Below are positions 42,925-51,839 of a stretch of DNA of 64,000 nucleotides, in pieces; positions within the stretch are counted from its first letter, which is position 1; each line of letters opens with the position of its first letter. The notes under the pieces were generated by a model, which was not told the DNA's origin, searched no databases, and was given only the letters and a program-made list of their open reading frames with translations. The DNA comes from Trinickia dabaoshanensis. GTDB taxonomy: Bacteria; Pseudomonadota; Gammaproteobacteria; Burkholderiales; Burkholderiaceae. Both the position numbers and the translations under genes were made by a program. The stretch covers positions 124,001-188,000 of the forward strand of contig NZ_PNYA01000004.1 in assembly GCF_002879885.1 (NCBI RefSeq). The letters run 5' to 3'.

Positions 42925-44487
42925 CTATACGCGAAAGGACGCCACCGAGCTGCTCAACTGCTGCCCCTGAACTTCGAGCGATTTGGACGCCGCCGCCGCT
43001 TGCTCGACGAGCGCCGCGTTTTGCTGCGTGACCGCGTCCATTTGCGTGATGGCCAGATTGACTTGTTCGATGCCGCGGCTCTGTTCGGCCGAAGCTGCGG
43101 CAATCTCGCCCATGATGTCGGTCACACGCGCGACCGCCTGCGTGACCTCCGACATCGTCGCTCCCGCGTCGTTAGCGAGTGCCGAACCATCCTGGATCTT
43201 CTGCACCGAGGCGGCGATCAACTCTTTGATCTCCTTGGCCGCGCTCGACGAACGCTGCGCGAGCGAGCGCACCTCGCTGGCCACCACCGCGAAACCCCTA
43301 CCCTGTTCGCCGGCCCTCGCTGCCTCGACGGCTGCGTTGAGCGCCAGAATATTCGTCTGGAATGCGATGCCTTCGATGATGCCGGTGATATCCGCGATTT
43401 TCGACGATCGCGAACTGATGTCGCCCATCGTCTCCACGACCTGCTCGACGACGACGCTGCCGCGCTGCGCCACGTCCGACGCGTTGCCGGCCAACACGCT
43501 CGCTTGCTGTGCGTTCTCCGCGTTGTGTTTGACTGTCGATGTCAACTCCTCCATGCTCGAGGCCGTCTCCTGCAACGAGGACGCTTGCTGCTCCGTGCGC
43601 GAAGACAGATCCTGATTGCCCGAGGCGATTTCGCTCGATCCCGTCGCAATACCTTCGGCTGCGGAGCGTACCTGTTGGATCAATCGCACCAGACTGGCCT
43701 GCATCTCCCCCATCGAGGCCAGCACGCTGCCGTTGGGGGCGCGGTCGGCTCCGGCTACCGGGCTCAGGTCGCCGCTTGCCACACGTCGCGTGACTTCGCT
43801 CAGTTGCGCGGGCTCCGCCCCAAGCGCATGCGTCAAGCTACGCGTGATCAGCATGGCGGCCAGCAACGCCGCCGCAACCGTCGCAACCGAAACGACGATC
43901 GCCAGCAGCCGCTGCGCCGCGTAGTGCTCCGCCGCTTCGGCCTGCATCGCTTGCGCACGCTCATGCGCATGCGCGGCGAACGCATCGGTGGCTTCGATCA
44001 GCTTTGCCAATAGCGGCCTGCAATTCTCCACCAACATCGTGACAGCCTTGGCGTGATCGCCGCTCAACGCGGCGTTCTCGATCGCCAGCGCCACCGGCCC
44101 ATACTGCTCCTCAACTTGGTCGATCCGCGCCACCAAGGTGCGCGACTGATCGTTCGCGTCGCCGGCATTCACCAACTGATGCAATTCGGACAAGCGCGCT
44201 TGCACATCCGCGTGTGCGCGGCCAATGGCCGCCTTCTCTAGATCGATGTCCGACTGTTTGGTGACCTCGACCAGATTGCGAGCGCCGATCGCACGACGAT
44301 CCACCGCGGTGCGCACCTGTTCGGCCAATTGCGCCTGTGCGTTGATACCGTTCACGAATGAAGAAAACCGAGCGTTGGCATCGCTAAGCGCATGGAGCGC
44401 AAACATCGATACCGCCAACACCAACGCGCTCAACACCCCGAAAGCCCACGCCAACTTCGTGCGAACCGTCATCCCTTTGACATCCAT
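42925..44487 (-). CDS. Methyl-accepting chemotaxis protein (Tar-like, four-helix-bundle sensor)
   Basis: 520 residues. First membrane helix 12-32, periplasmic four-helix-bundle domain about 33-190 ([13 protein letters not shown] is the usual ligand-domain helix), second membrane helix about 193-215, HAMP about 215-268, then the signalling domain with the hairpin tip [38 protein letters not shown]. No C-terminal NWETF-type pentapeptide. A FliA-type promoter lies upstream, so it belongs to the flagellar-chemotaxis regulon rather than the Hrp regulon. Confidence 0.95.
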   Translation of the reverse strand: MDVKGMTVRTKLAWAFGVLSALVLAVSMFALHALSDANARFSSFVNGINAQAQLAEQVRTAVDRRAIGARNLVEVTKQSDIDLEKAAIGRAHADVQARLSELHQLVNAGDANDQSRTLVARIDQVEEQYGPVALAIENAALSGDHAKAVTMLVENCRPLLAKLIEATDAFAAHAHERAQAMQAEAAEHYAAQRLLAIVVSVATVAAALLAAMLITRSLTHALGAEPAQLSEVTRRVASGDLSPVAGADRAPNGSVLASMGEMQASLVRLIQQVRSAAEGIATGSSEIASGNQDLSSRTEQQASSLQETASSMEELTSTVKHNAENAQQASVLAGNASDVAQRGSVVVEQVVETMGDISSRSSKIADITGIIEGIAFQTNILALNAAVEAARAGEQGRGFAVVASEVRSLAQRSSSAAKEIKELIAASVQKIQDGSALANDAGATMSEVTQAVARVTDIMGEIAAASAEQSRGIEQVNLAITQMDAVTQQNAALVEQAAAASKSLEVQGQQLSSSVASFRV

Positions 44488-44891
44488 TCAAGACTCCACT
44501 TTTCTCAATTCTGCGTGATCGACCGCCGATGCGGTTGCGGATTGCATCCGTCCCACCCGCGACGGCATTCGTGATATCGGCAGCACTAGCCACGGATTTA
44601 AAAGTAATTTCTTTTCAAACGTTTGCACTCGGGTTGTCGATAAGGGCGTTGCAACTCATGGGTAAGGATTCCCTTAGCACGATGCAATCGCACGACCCTA
44701 TTGCGCTCAAGCGCCCATGGCGGAGGTGAGAATTGCTTGATGGATAGGGAAAGACTCAATACGACGTAAGGAAATCCTGACATAAAAACAAAGAAATTCC
44801 CGGCCCATTTTTATGTGGCACATTGTATAAATTAACGCACTGTTCTATCGGTGTCTGCGACGAATCCTCGGATAACCATTTTTCAATAGAT
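44488..44891. other. Divergent intergenic region between chemoreceptor and chorismate mutase genes
   Basis: 404 bp, fairly AT-rich in its right half. Besides the sigma-28 promoter (44574-44600, minus) I see no PIP box, supported gene or terminator. Confidence 0.5.
44574..44600 (-). promoter_or_regulatory. Sigma-28 (FliA) promoter of the chemoreceptor gene
   Basis: On the minus strand TAAA (44600-44597), 15 bases, then GCCGATAT (44581-44574): a match to TAAA-N15-GCCGATAA with a single difference in the last base. It lies 86 nt before the gene start. Confidence 0.75.
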
Positions 44892-45467
44892 ATGACCCTC
44901 AATCTTTCCAAAGCCGCTTTATGTACCGCCTTGCTTGCGTTGGCCGCCCAGGCCGCGCATGCCGGCGATGCCAAACCCGTGCTGCGCCCGCTCGTCGAAA
45001 GCTCCGCCCAGCGGCTCGGCATCGGAGATGAAGTCGCACTGTCGAAGTGGGATAGCGGTGCGAGCGTCGAAGATGTTGCTCGCGAAGAAGCGGTGATATC
45101 GAGCGCCGTCGAGCAAGGGCAGCGGGCGAATTTGGCCGCCGCCGACGTGACGCGTTTCTTTAGAGCGCAGATCGAGGCCAACAAGCTCGTGCAGTACACG
45201 GCGCTCGCCACCTGGCGTCGCGCCGGCTACGCGCCGCCGCATGCCCCGGTCGATCTAAAGGGTACGATTCGGCCCGAACTCGATCGCCTGCAGACGAAGA
45301 TGATCGCGGAGCTTGCCGAGGCCGCGCCCGTGCTCGAGAGCAAAGAGTGCGCGAAGGAAGTGGCACGCGCAGTCGGACGTTATTCGTTCGAACATCAATT
45401 CGACCCGGCCAACCTCCCGGTCATCGCGCTCGATCGCGCGATGGCCGGGTTCTGCCGCGTGTACTGA
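44892..45467 (+). CDS. Secreted chorismate mutase (AroQ-gamma type)
   Basis: 191 residues. Signal peptide (about 1-25, LCTALLALAAQAAHA) then an all-helical AroQ-gamma domain: LVESSAQRLGIGDEVALSKWDSG, then VEQGQRANLAAADVTRFFRAQIEANKLVQYTAL with the conserved RFFRAQIEANK motif, and a second helical repeat with two Cys (ESKECAKEV and GFCRVY) able to form a disulfide, as in exported mutases of Pseudomonas and Mycobacterium. It converts chorismate to prephenate outside the cytoplasm. Exported mutases of some plant pathogens lower salicylate supply; that role here is inferred. ATG 44892 gives a proper signal peptide; no good ribosome site is seen. Confidence 0.88.
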   Translation: MTLNLSKAALCTALLALAAQAAHAGDAKPVLRPLVESSAQRLGIGDEVALSKWDSGASVEDVAREEAVISSAVEQGQRANLAAADVTRFFRAQIEANKLVQYTALATWRRAGYAPPHAPVDLKGTIRPELDRLQTKMIAELAEAAPVLESKECAKEVARAVGRYSFEHQFDPANLPVIALDRAMAGFCRVY

Positions 45468-45493
45468 TGTGAAGACCGTCGGCCCTTGCGCGT

Positions 45494-47710
45494 TCAACTG
45501 TCCATCAGCGATACGACTTGGGCCGCGCTAAGCGCGCCCCGGTAGACGCGAAAATCGTCGATCAGGCCGTTGAAGCCAGCGTCCGCGGCGTATTGCGATT
45601 TCCCCAACCAGTTCTGTGTGGTGCTACCCAAGCGGAACGGCGCGAGGAACATGCGCGCATTGCTACCGGCGGGCGCGCCGTCCACATACAACGTGCCGGT
45701 CGAGCCGGATAGCGTGACGGCCACATGCACCCAGCGCTTGCTCGGCAGTTCGGCCGCGGCGTCGATCATCTGATCGCCGAACCCGTTGACGGTCAGGGAG
45801 AAGCGCACGGCGCCGTTGTTGGAGCGGCGATCGGCGCTCGGCGTGAGCATCATGTAGCGCCCGATGCCTGCCCCGAAATCGAAGATGCGCGCCCAATTTT
45901 GCGAGCCGTCCCAGAACACCCAGGCCGCGATCGTAAAGTCCGACACGTCGGAGAGCAGATCGTCGGGCAATGCCACGTACGCCCCCGTCCCATTGAGCGA
46001 CACCGCGTGACCGTGTCGGCCCGTTGCCCATGTCGCACCGTTGAGCGTGGCGGTATGCCCGTTGCCCGAACTGTCGGCGGCTGCCGGCCCGCTGCCCTCG
46101 TCGAAGCTCAGGTGCGCGAGCAACTGCACCGCCGTGATGACCTTCGCTTGATTGGAGAGCGCCGATTCGCCGGAAGACCTTTGAGCGGTAACCGCATAGA
46201 AGTATGGTCCGGCGGCGGGCGGCGTATCGGTATAGGTCAGCAGATCGGTGATGCCGCGCTTGATCGTGGTGTACGGCCCGCCCGCATTGCTTGCGCGTTT
46301 GACGTTGTAGCTGACCGCATCGCTGCAACCCCACCACGACAACACGGCTTTGCCCGCGCTCGCATAGGCCGTGAGCCCGGTGGGCGTGGGGGCGGGCGTG
46401 CCGGGATCTCGCGTGCAGGTGAGCGTGCCGTAACCCAGTTGGTCGAAGCCGCCGCTGTTCGGGCCGTAGTTGCCGCCACCGCCCTCCGGCGTCATTTGCT
46501 CAGCGAAGCGCCGGCTGTAGGGTGCCGCCAAGCCCCTGCGATTGATGTAATGGTTGGCGACTAGTGCCCAGCACGGGCGGCCCCCGCCTTGTGAACCGGT
46601 GGAAAACACCGTTTGGGTGACGTCGCAGTTTTGATACGTTGCAAACGGGACCGTGTAGAACGCGCCGTCGGGTTGCTTCAGATTCGACTTCGCCACGTAT
46701 TCCGCGCCGGCCAGGAAGCGGTTGTTGTCGTAGCCGTACAGATCGATACCCTGGTTCCACGCCATCTCGCAGATGGCGCCCGCGAGCGCAATCCCGAGCA
46801 TCGTGTGTCCCTGGTCGCGCCCTGCTTCTTGCCACTGCCCGAGGTTGCCGGGATGGACGAAGTACACGGCCTTTCCGATACTGCCGTTGCCCGCGCCGTT
46901 CTTGAAGTACTCGACGGCATCGTTGACGATATCGGCGTCATCGCACAGCACGCCGATGGCGAGCATCGAGGCAAGGTTGCACAACTCCCAATTGGCCCAG
47001 TAATGCGTTCGTTTAACGTCGACGGGGCGGTGCAGGAAGCTGTAATTGATCGGATAGAAAACGTTACGCATCATCTTCTGAAACGCGGCCAGGCCCGCCG
47101 CGCTCCAGCCGCTGTAGCTGCGCATGATCTCGCCCACGTTGGCGAACTGGTAACCGTAGATGCCGGCCGCCAGCGCCACGTTCGAATTGCCTTCGAGCGC
47201 CGTCAGCGTGGATGCCCACCGATCCAGATATTCCACGGCCTTAATGGCGTAACGTGGATCGTCCGACACCTTCCAGCGCAGCGCGTCGCCATAGGCAGCC
47301 GCGATATCGTTGTAGAGGATCCAGTAGTTCTCATTGCCGCCACCGCGCCGAATGACGGGCTGCGGATTCGGCTCGTTCGTCAGCTTCGTGTGGCCGTTGG
47401 CGACGAGCACTTCCCAACCGTCGATCCACGGCGACGCGTGCGCGCCCACCTTCGACCGCATGCGCAGGAAATCAGCCTCGGTATGCAGAAGGCCCGGATG
47501 CGTGAACTTTGCCGTGCCGGCCGGCACCTGGCCAGGCGTCGCGGCAAGCGAGGCCGCGACTCCGGCAGCAACGTTACCGCCCAGCCCGTAGCCAGCCACC
47601 AGCGTTGCACCGATCCCCTTTACGAAGTGCCGCCGAGACACGCTCGCCACGTCAGCGGCTACATCCGAACCTTTCGGCCACACCGCCGTCCATACGTTTT
47701 TATCGCTCAT
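45494..47710 (-). CDS. Tat-exported alginate-lyase-like enzyme with FN3 and LamG domains
   Basis: 738 residues. Twin-arginine signal SRRHFVKGIGATLVAGYGLG (about 25-45). Catalytic region about 65-430 of the helical alginate_lyase superfamily (HPGLLHTEADFLRMRSKV at its start, NWELCNLASMLAIGVLCDD, DQGHTMLGIALAGAICEMAWNQG). One FN3-like module (about 440-525), then a LamG/concanavalin-like module (about 535-738, with SFDEGSGPAAADSSGNGHTATL and LIDDFRVYRGALSAAQV). It probably degrades a uronate-containing polysaccharide, and LamG may bind glycan. An exact TTCGT-N15-TTCGT box lies 142 nt upstream, so it may be in the Hrp regulon although it is a Tat substrate. Confidence 0.85.
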   Translation of the reverse strand: MSDKNVWTAVWPKGSDVAADVASVSRRHFVKGIGATLVAGYGLGGNVAAGVAASLAATPGQVPAGTAKFTHPGLLHTEADFLRMRSKVGAHASPWIDGWEVLVANGHTKLTNEPNPQPVIRRGGGNENYWILYNDIAAAYGDALRWKVSDDPRYAIKAVEYLDRWASTLTALEGNSNVALAAGIYGYQFANVGEIMRSYSGWSAAGLAAFQKMMRNVFYPINYSFLHRPVDVKRTHYWANWELCNLASMLAIGVLCDDADIVNDAVEYFKNGAGNGSIGKAVYFVHPGNLGQWQEAGRDQGHTMLGIALAGAICEMAWNQGIDLYGYDNNRFLAGAEYVAKSNLKQPDGAFYTVPFATYQNCDVTQTVFSTGSQGGGRPCWALVANHYINRRGLAAPYSRRFAEQMTPEGGGGNYGPNSGGFDQLGYGTLTCTRDPGTPAPTPTGLTAYASAGKAVLSWWGCSDAVSYNVKRASNAGGPYTTIKRGITDLLTYTDTPPAAGPYFYAVTAQRSSGESALSNQAKVITAVQLLAHLSFDEGSGPAAADSSGNGHTATLNGATWATGRHGHAVSLNGTGAYVALPDDLLSDVSDFTIAAWVFWDGSQNWARIFDFGAGIGRYMMLTPSADRRSNNGAVRFSLTVNGFGDQMIDAAAELPSKRWVHVAVTLSGSTGTLYVDGAPAGSNARMFLAPFRLGSTTQNWLGKSQYAADAGFNGLIDDFRVYRGALSAAQVVSLMDS

Positions 47711-48174
47711 GCACGATCCTCATTTGGATAGCACTAAAACGTTGTTCGAATACTCATCGTCTTCCGAATCGTCTCGTGAAAAGACCATTGACGATCGTAC
47801 AGAAAATTACATTTCGCCATAGCCCGTTACAATCAATTCATCGGGCTCGAAAACGAACATGTTCATCCCGGAACGAAGCCGACGCAGCGCCTTGAACGTC
47901 GCCTCCCGCCTCGGTCTCGACGAGTGTATACGACACCCTCCATAAGACCAAATTTCAACGAAATCTCAACAAACTCAAATATTCTCATAGGCCATTCACA
48001 TCCGCCTGGCAATGGTAGTCTCGCGATTCGCGGGCGGTGTGGATCGCGAGCCTTAATTTGCGATAAATCGAATACGCCGATATTCAACCAACACGAGTGT
48101 TTCGCAAAAATTTTCAAAGCGCGAGCGCACGCTGCCGCATCCTAAAATCAGATTGATTCGAAGAGGTGGGAACA
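47711..48174. other. Divergent intergenic region of lyase and lipoprotein genes
   Basis: 464 bp, noticeably AT-richer than its surroundings (47940-48000 and 48100-48120). It holds one PIP/hrpII box on the minus strand (47853-47877) and no supported gene. Confidence 0.5.
47853..47877 (-). promoter_or_regulatory. PIP/hrpII box for the lyase gene
   Basis: On the minus strand TTCGT (47877-47873) and TTCGT (47857-47853) are 15 bases apart, 142 nt before the lyase start. Both fifth bases are T, a weaker form than TTCGC, so confidence is lower than for the other boxes. Confidence 0.6.
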
Positions 48175-49452
48175 ATGAAAAAGGAAAGTGAAGCGGGCAT
48201 CGCGCCCGGCGCGCGCTGCGCTGCCGATTCCCGTAATAACGACATCCGCGGCGTCGCCCCTCGGTATGTTGCGGCAGCTTTGATTTCACTCGCGCTGTTC
48301 GGCTGCGGCGGCAGCAGCGGCGATGCCGCCTCCGGCACCAGCACCAAGGCGGCTGCGGTCCCATCGGGCGCGAGCCAAGCCGCGGTCAATCACGACCAGA
48401 CCAGCAATCCCGCGACGGCGATTTTGCAGAAGATGGGCGTCGTGCCGCGCCTGCAGATCGGCCTCGGTGCCGGCCAATCGATCGATGATATGAAAGCCCA
48501 GGGGATTCGCCCGGACATCATCGACACCTATCTCGTCGGTGTCGGCTCGGGCTCGTGGCCTTACTGGAATACCGATGGCGCTTACATCACCTACACCGCC
48601 CAAAACGACCGTGCCAACGGGGCGACGCCGATGTTTACGCTGTACCAGATGGCCGCCAAAGGCGACGGCAATCTGAGCGGCATCAACGACCAGACGTTCA
48701 TGAACGCCTACTGGTCGCAGGTGCGGACGATGTACGACCGCATCAACGGACTCAATATGCCGGTGCTAGTCAATCTGGAGCCCGACTTCTGGGGCTACAT
48801 CTATGCGCAGGCGCCCAATCATGACGTGACGCAAATGCCCGCGGTCGTGAACAACCAGCCCGAATGCAGCTGGATGCCCAATAACGCTGCGGGCATCGGC
48901 ATGTGCCTCGTGTCGATGGCCCGGTGGCACGCGCCTAAAGCGCTGATCGGCTTTCCGCCCGCGTTCTGGAACGGCCCGCCCGACGTGATCGCCAAGGAAA
49001 TGCAGGCGGTCGGCGCCGACCGTGCCGATTTCATCGTGGCCCAAACCAGCGACCGCGATGCCGGCTGCCTGGAATTGGCGACGATCGCAGAATGCATGGG
49101 CCGCATCGGTCCGTTCTATCGCGATGAAAACAACATCAACACGCCCAACTTCCATCAGGAGCAGGACCAATACACGACGTACCGCGCCGCGTTGGGCAAC
49201 GGACTGCCGATGCTGTGGTGGCAAACGCCGTTGGGCGTAGCGTCCGACACGCCGGGCGGTACGCCGGGACACTACCGCGACGATCACGCCGACTACATGC
49301 TGAAGTACCCATGGGAGTATGGCGGCATCAGTACGTTCGCGATCGTCTTCAGCGGCGGCGGCACGTATTCGACGTCGATCAATACCGACGGCGGGCAGTT
49401 TGCGCGGCTGTTCAGCCATTACCTCTCGTATGGCGGCGTGGGCGTGAAGTAA
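48175..49452 (+). CDS. Lipoprotein, probable glycoside-hydrolase-like secreted enzyme
   Basis: 425 residues. Unusually long N-region before the signal hydrophobic core and lipobox (VAAALISLALFGCGG, lipidated Cys near residue 44), then a Ser/Gly/Ala linker. The body (about 80-425) alternates strands and helices with Trp/Tyr-rich segments such as VLVNLEPDFWGYIYAQ and LIGFPPAFWNG, recalling a TIM-barrel glycoside hydrolase with an acidic residue on a strand end; I do not recognise the family. Divergent from the polysaccharide lyase gene, so it may act on the same polymer. ATG 48175 follows GAGGTGGG at 48163-48170. Confidence 0.6.
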   Translation: MKKESEAGIAPGARCAADSRNNDIRGVAPRYVAAALISLALFGCGGSSGDAASGTSTKAAAVPSGASQAAVNHDQTSNPATAILQKMGVVPRLQIGLGAGQSIDDMKAQGIRPDIIDTYLVGVGSGSWPYWNTDGAYITYTAQNDRANGATPMFTLYQMAAKGDGNLSGINDQTFMNAYWSQVRTMYDRINGLNMPVLVNLEPDFWGYIYAQAPNHDVTQMPAVVNNQPECSWMPNNAAGIGMCLVSMARWHAPKALIGFPPAFWNGPPDVIAKEMQAVGADRADFIVAQTSDRDAGCLELATIAECMGRIGPFYRDENNINTPNFHQEQDQYTTYRAALGNGLPMLWWQTPLGVASDTPGGTPGHYRDDHADYMLKYPWEYGGISTFAIVFSGGGTYSTSINTDGGQFARLFSHYLSYGGVGVK

Positions 49453-49477
49453 GCGCATTCCGCCTCTCCACGATCAC

Positions 49478-49510
49478 GGGCCGGCGACCGGGTTGTCGCT
49501 TCGCCGGCCC
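49478..49510 (+). terminator. Hairpin between lipoprotein gene and candidate effector gene
   Basis: GGGCCGGCGA (49478-49487) and TCGCCGGCCC (49501-49510) form a perfect 10-bp stem around a 13-nt loop. No T-run. Its right edge lies 6 nt before the ribosome site of the next gene, so it could also act on that gene's translation. Confidence 0.45.
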
Positions 49511-49526
49511 TATGGCAAGGATGTAT

Positions 49527-51770
49527 ATGGTTCGGCCAATCGGCACACAGCAGCCTGTACCGGCACACAGCGCGGGCGCGTCCGCTTCATCCGCTTCGTC
49601 CGCGGGATCCACCGAGTCCGAGCGCGAACGCAGTACCCGTGAAACCAGCCCAGGCCCATTGCGCGATCTCGCGCCGCGCACTTCGACCACGGGCGGCGCC
49701 GGACCGTCCATGCGGGGCCCAGCGAGCGCCAGCCGCGCGCCGCGGGCAGCCATGATCGATGTGCCGACAGCCCTTCTGAGTCGAGGCGACGACGTGAAAG
49801 CCGTCGTCGCGCTCGCGGATACGATCGGCCGTTTGGAAGCGCAGCTTGCCGTGCTCAAAGCGCCGCCCGCGCCCAATGCGCAGGCGGCGCACCCACTGTC
49901 GGAAGCCGAGTTGACGCAGGCGATACGACGGCTGCGCGCAAGTCGCGAGCTGGCAAACGGCAAACTTCAAGAGCTTGGCGCCAAATGCGAAGAGGCGCGC
50001 GAGGCGGTCGAGCAGTTGAACGCAACACTGGCCGGCAAAGAGCAGCGGCTCGAGCAATTGCAGCGCGAGTATGACGCCGCGCTTGCACCGGAGCCGGCGG
50101 TGTCCGCTAAGAAGCCACCTCCAAGCACGGACGCTCTTATCGCCAGCGCCAACGTCAACCACGGTCGGATGAGACAGCTCTCGCGGCAGATCGAATCGCT
50201 GTCGGCGAGCCGAGAGGCCGCGGCAAACGAAGCGAAGACGATGGCAGGGCGAGCGGCACTGAGGCAGGCCGGCGAATTCAGCCCGCTCGAAACGGTCGGT
50301 GACGTGAGTGAGGATTTGCAGGAGAAGACCGCTCAGTGGTTGCGCGGAGACTCCCGATCATCACGCCGCTCGGCGCGTCCTCCTCGCGATCGGGAGTTTC
50401 AAGCAAGCCTGACGACGGCGTTCGAACGCATCGCGGCGCACCGCGGCGATCCGCTCGAGGCTGCGCGGGCGTTCATACGGGCGGCTTCGGGGACCGGGCT
50501 CGAGGGCGTGGGCGCCAACATCGAGCGGATGCTCGCCTATGATCTCGGGCTCAGCTTGCGCGAGTCGAATCGGGACGCGCACCGAGGCAAGTTGCGCGGT
50601 CGGATCAACAGCGTAAAGCGTTGGCTTGGGCAATCGCCGCCGCAAGTCACGACGCGTCGCATATTCGAGGAGATCGAACGAGCGGCCGTGCAGATGCACA
50701 GCGCGCTGCGCCGAGACGCCTCGATCACTCGGTTCGGCGATCAGGTGCTCAGCAAGCCTGAAATCGAAGTGGCCGCAGCGAGGCTCGGCGATTTGTCGGC
50801 AAGACTGGATCGGCACCACGACGCGTTCGCCGCGATGGTCGGCGCGCTTGAAAAGCATCTCGTCAAAAGCCTGGAGGTCGACGACGCGCTACGAGAAGAG
50901 ATGGCGCAACGAGTTGCGCCTCACCTCGATGGCTACTATGGTGCAAAGATCTCGGCACTCGCGGCTGAACGAAAGGCGCTTGGCCGTCCCGCCGCGCAAC
51001 CGCCACGAACGCGTGCCGCGCCGGACACGCCGAGCACGAGCCGAACGGGCACCCATCTCGAACAGCTCGAAACGCGGATCCTTCGCCTGCAGGGTGAGAT
51101 TCCGCAATACGCGGCACAGCACAAAAGCGAGTTCGAGCATTACGCGAGCCTCAGTGCGCGTCACATGTCGGCGGCCGACGAGCTCGAAGCGATCGACGGC
51201 GAATTGGCTGAACATCAGAACCGGCTCGGCGATCTCCGAGCTTCGCGCCATGAGGAAACGAAACAGCGTGGCGCGCGCGGCGGCGAAGCGGAGCGCATCG
51301 AAGGTGAGCTCGAAGCGCGATGGAACACGGCGATCCGTAGCCCCGATTTGCACCGCATCATCTCGCCGGCAGCGCTCGTCCGTGCGATCGACGTTCATTT
51401 CGGGCAGAGTCCCGAGCAGATGCGAGCGCGCCTCAACAGGCCGGGGGGTACGGTGTCGCGCACCGGGACGTTTTCGTCGCGCGCCGGGTTGTTGCGCGCA
51501 ATCGCCGATATCGCCAATCACGAACTGTCGAAGCCCAATTCAGCATTGCTCGCACGTAGCGAAGGCGAGCTTGAACGGATTGCGAGCGGCTATGCCGGCG
51601 GGCGCGTCGATGCCCTTTGCAATCACGGCCGCGCGATCGGTGTCGGCGTGCGCAAGAGCGCGAGCGGCATCGTCGAAATGAGAACGAACACGAGCCAATA
51701 CTCGATCCAATGGGAGCGGGGAACCGGAGCACGCATCAGCCATCTGCATCCGTGGGTCTCGCCGTATTGA
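49527..51770 (+). CDS. Coiled-coil candidate T3SS effector
   Basis: 747 residues, not recognised. N-terminus (1-90) is Ser/Pro/Ala/Arg-rich and disordered, like T3SS export regions. A strong coiled coil lies around residues 125-190 (SRELANGKLQELGAKCEEAR), a second near 500-590, and a compact region with beta character ends the protein (SQYSIQWERGTGARISHLHPWVSPY). No membrane segment or signal peptide. ATG 49527 is chosen because AAGGA at 49517-49521 spaces well; in-frame ATGs at 49512 and 49521 are alternatives. No exact PIP box was found upstream, so its place in the Hrp regulon rests on composition and neighbours. Confidence 0.6.
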   Translation: MVRPIGTQQPVPAHSAGASASSASSAGSTESERERSTRETSPGPLRDLAPRTSTTGGAGPSMRGPASASRAPRAAMIDVPTALLSRGDDVKAVVALADTIGRLEAQLAVLKAPPAPNAQAAHPLSEAELTQAIRRLRASRELANGKLQELGAKCEEAREAVEQLNATLAGKEQRLEQLQREYDAALAPEPAVSAKKPPPSTDALIASANVNHGRMRQLSRQIESLSASREAAANEAKTMAGRAALRQAGEFSPLETVGDVSEDLQEKTAQWLRGDSRSSRRSARPPRDREFQASLTTAFERIAAHRGDPLEAARAFIRAASGTGLEGVGANIERMLAYDLGLSLRESNRDAHRGKLRGRINSVKRWLGQSPPQVTTRRIFEEIERAAVQMHSALRRDASITRFGDQVLSKPEIEVAAARLGDLSARLDRHHDAFAAMVGALEKHLVKSLEVDDALREEMAQRVAPHLDGYYGAKISALAAERKALGRPAAQPPRTRAAPDTPSTSRTGTHLEQLETRILRLQGEIPQYAAQHKSEFEHYASLSARHMSAADELEAIDGELAEHQNRLGDLRASRHEETKQRGARGGEAERIEGELEARWNTAIRSPDLHRIISPAALVRAIDVHFGQSPEQMRARLNRPGGTVSRTGTFSSRAGLLRAIADIANHELSKPNSALLARSEGELERIASGYAGGRVDALCNHGRAIGVGVRKSASGIVEMRTNTSQYSIQWERGTGARISHLHPWVSPY

Positions 51771-51839
51771 GCATAGCGGCGGCGCGGACCCGCTATGACC
51801 CGCATCCGCTTTCCTCACGTCGACACCCAATAAAGTGCG

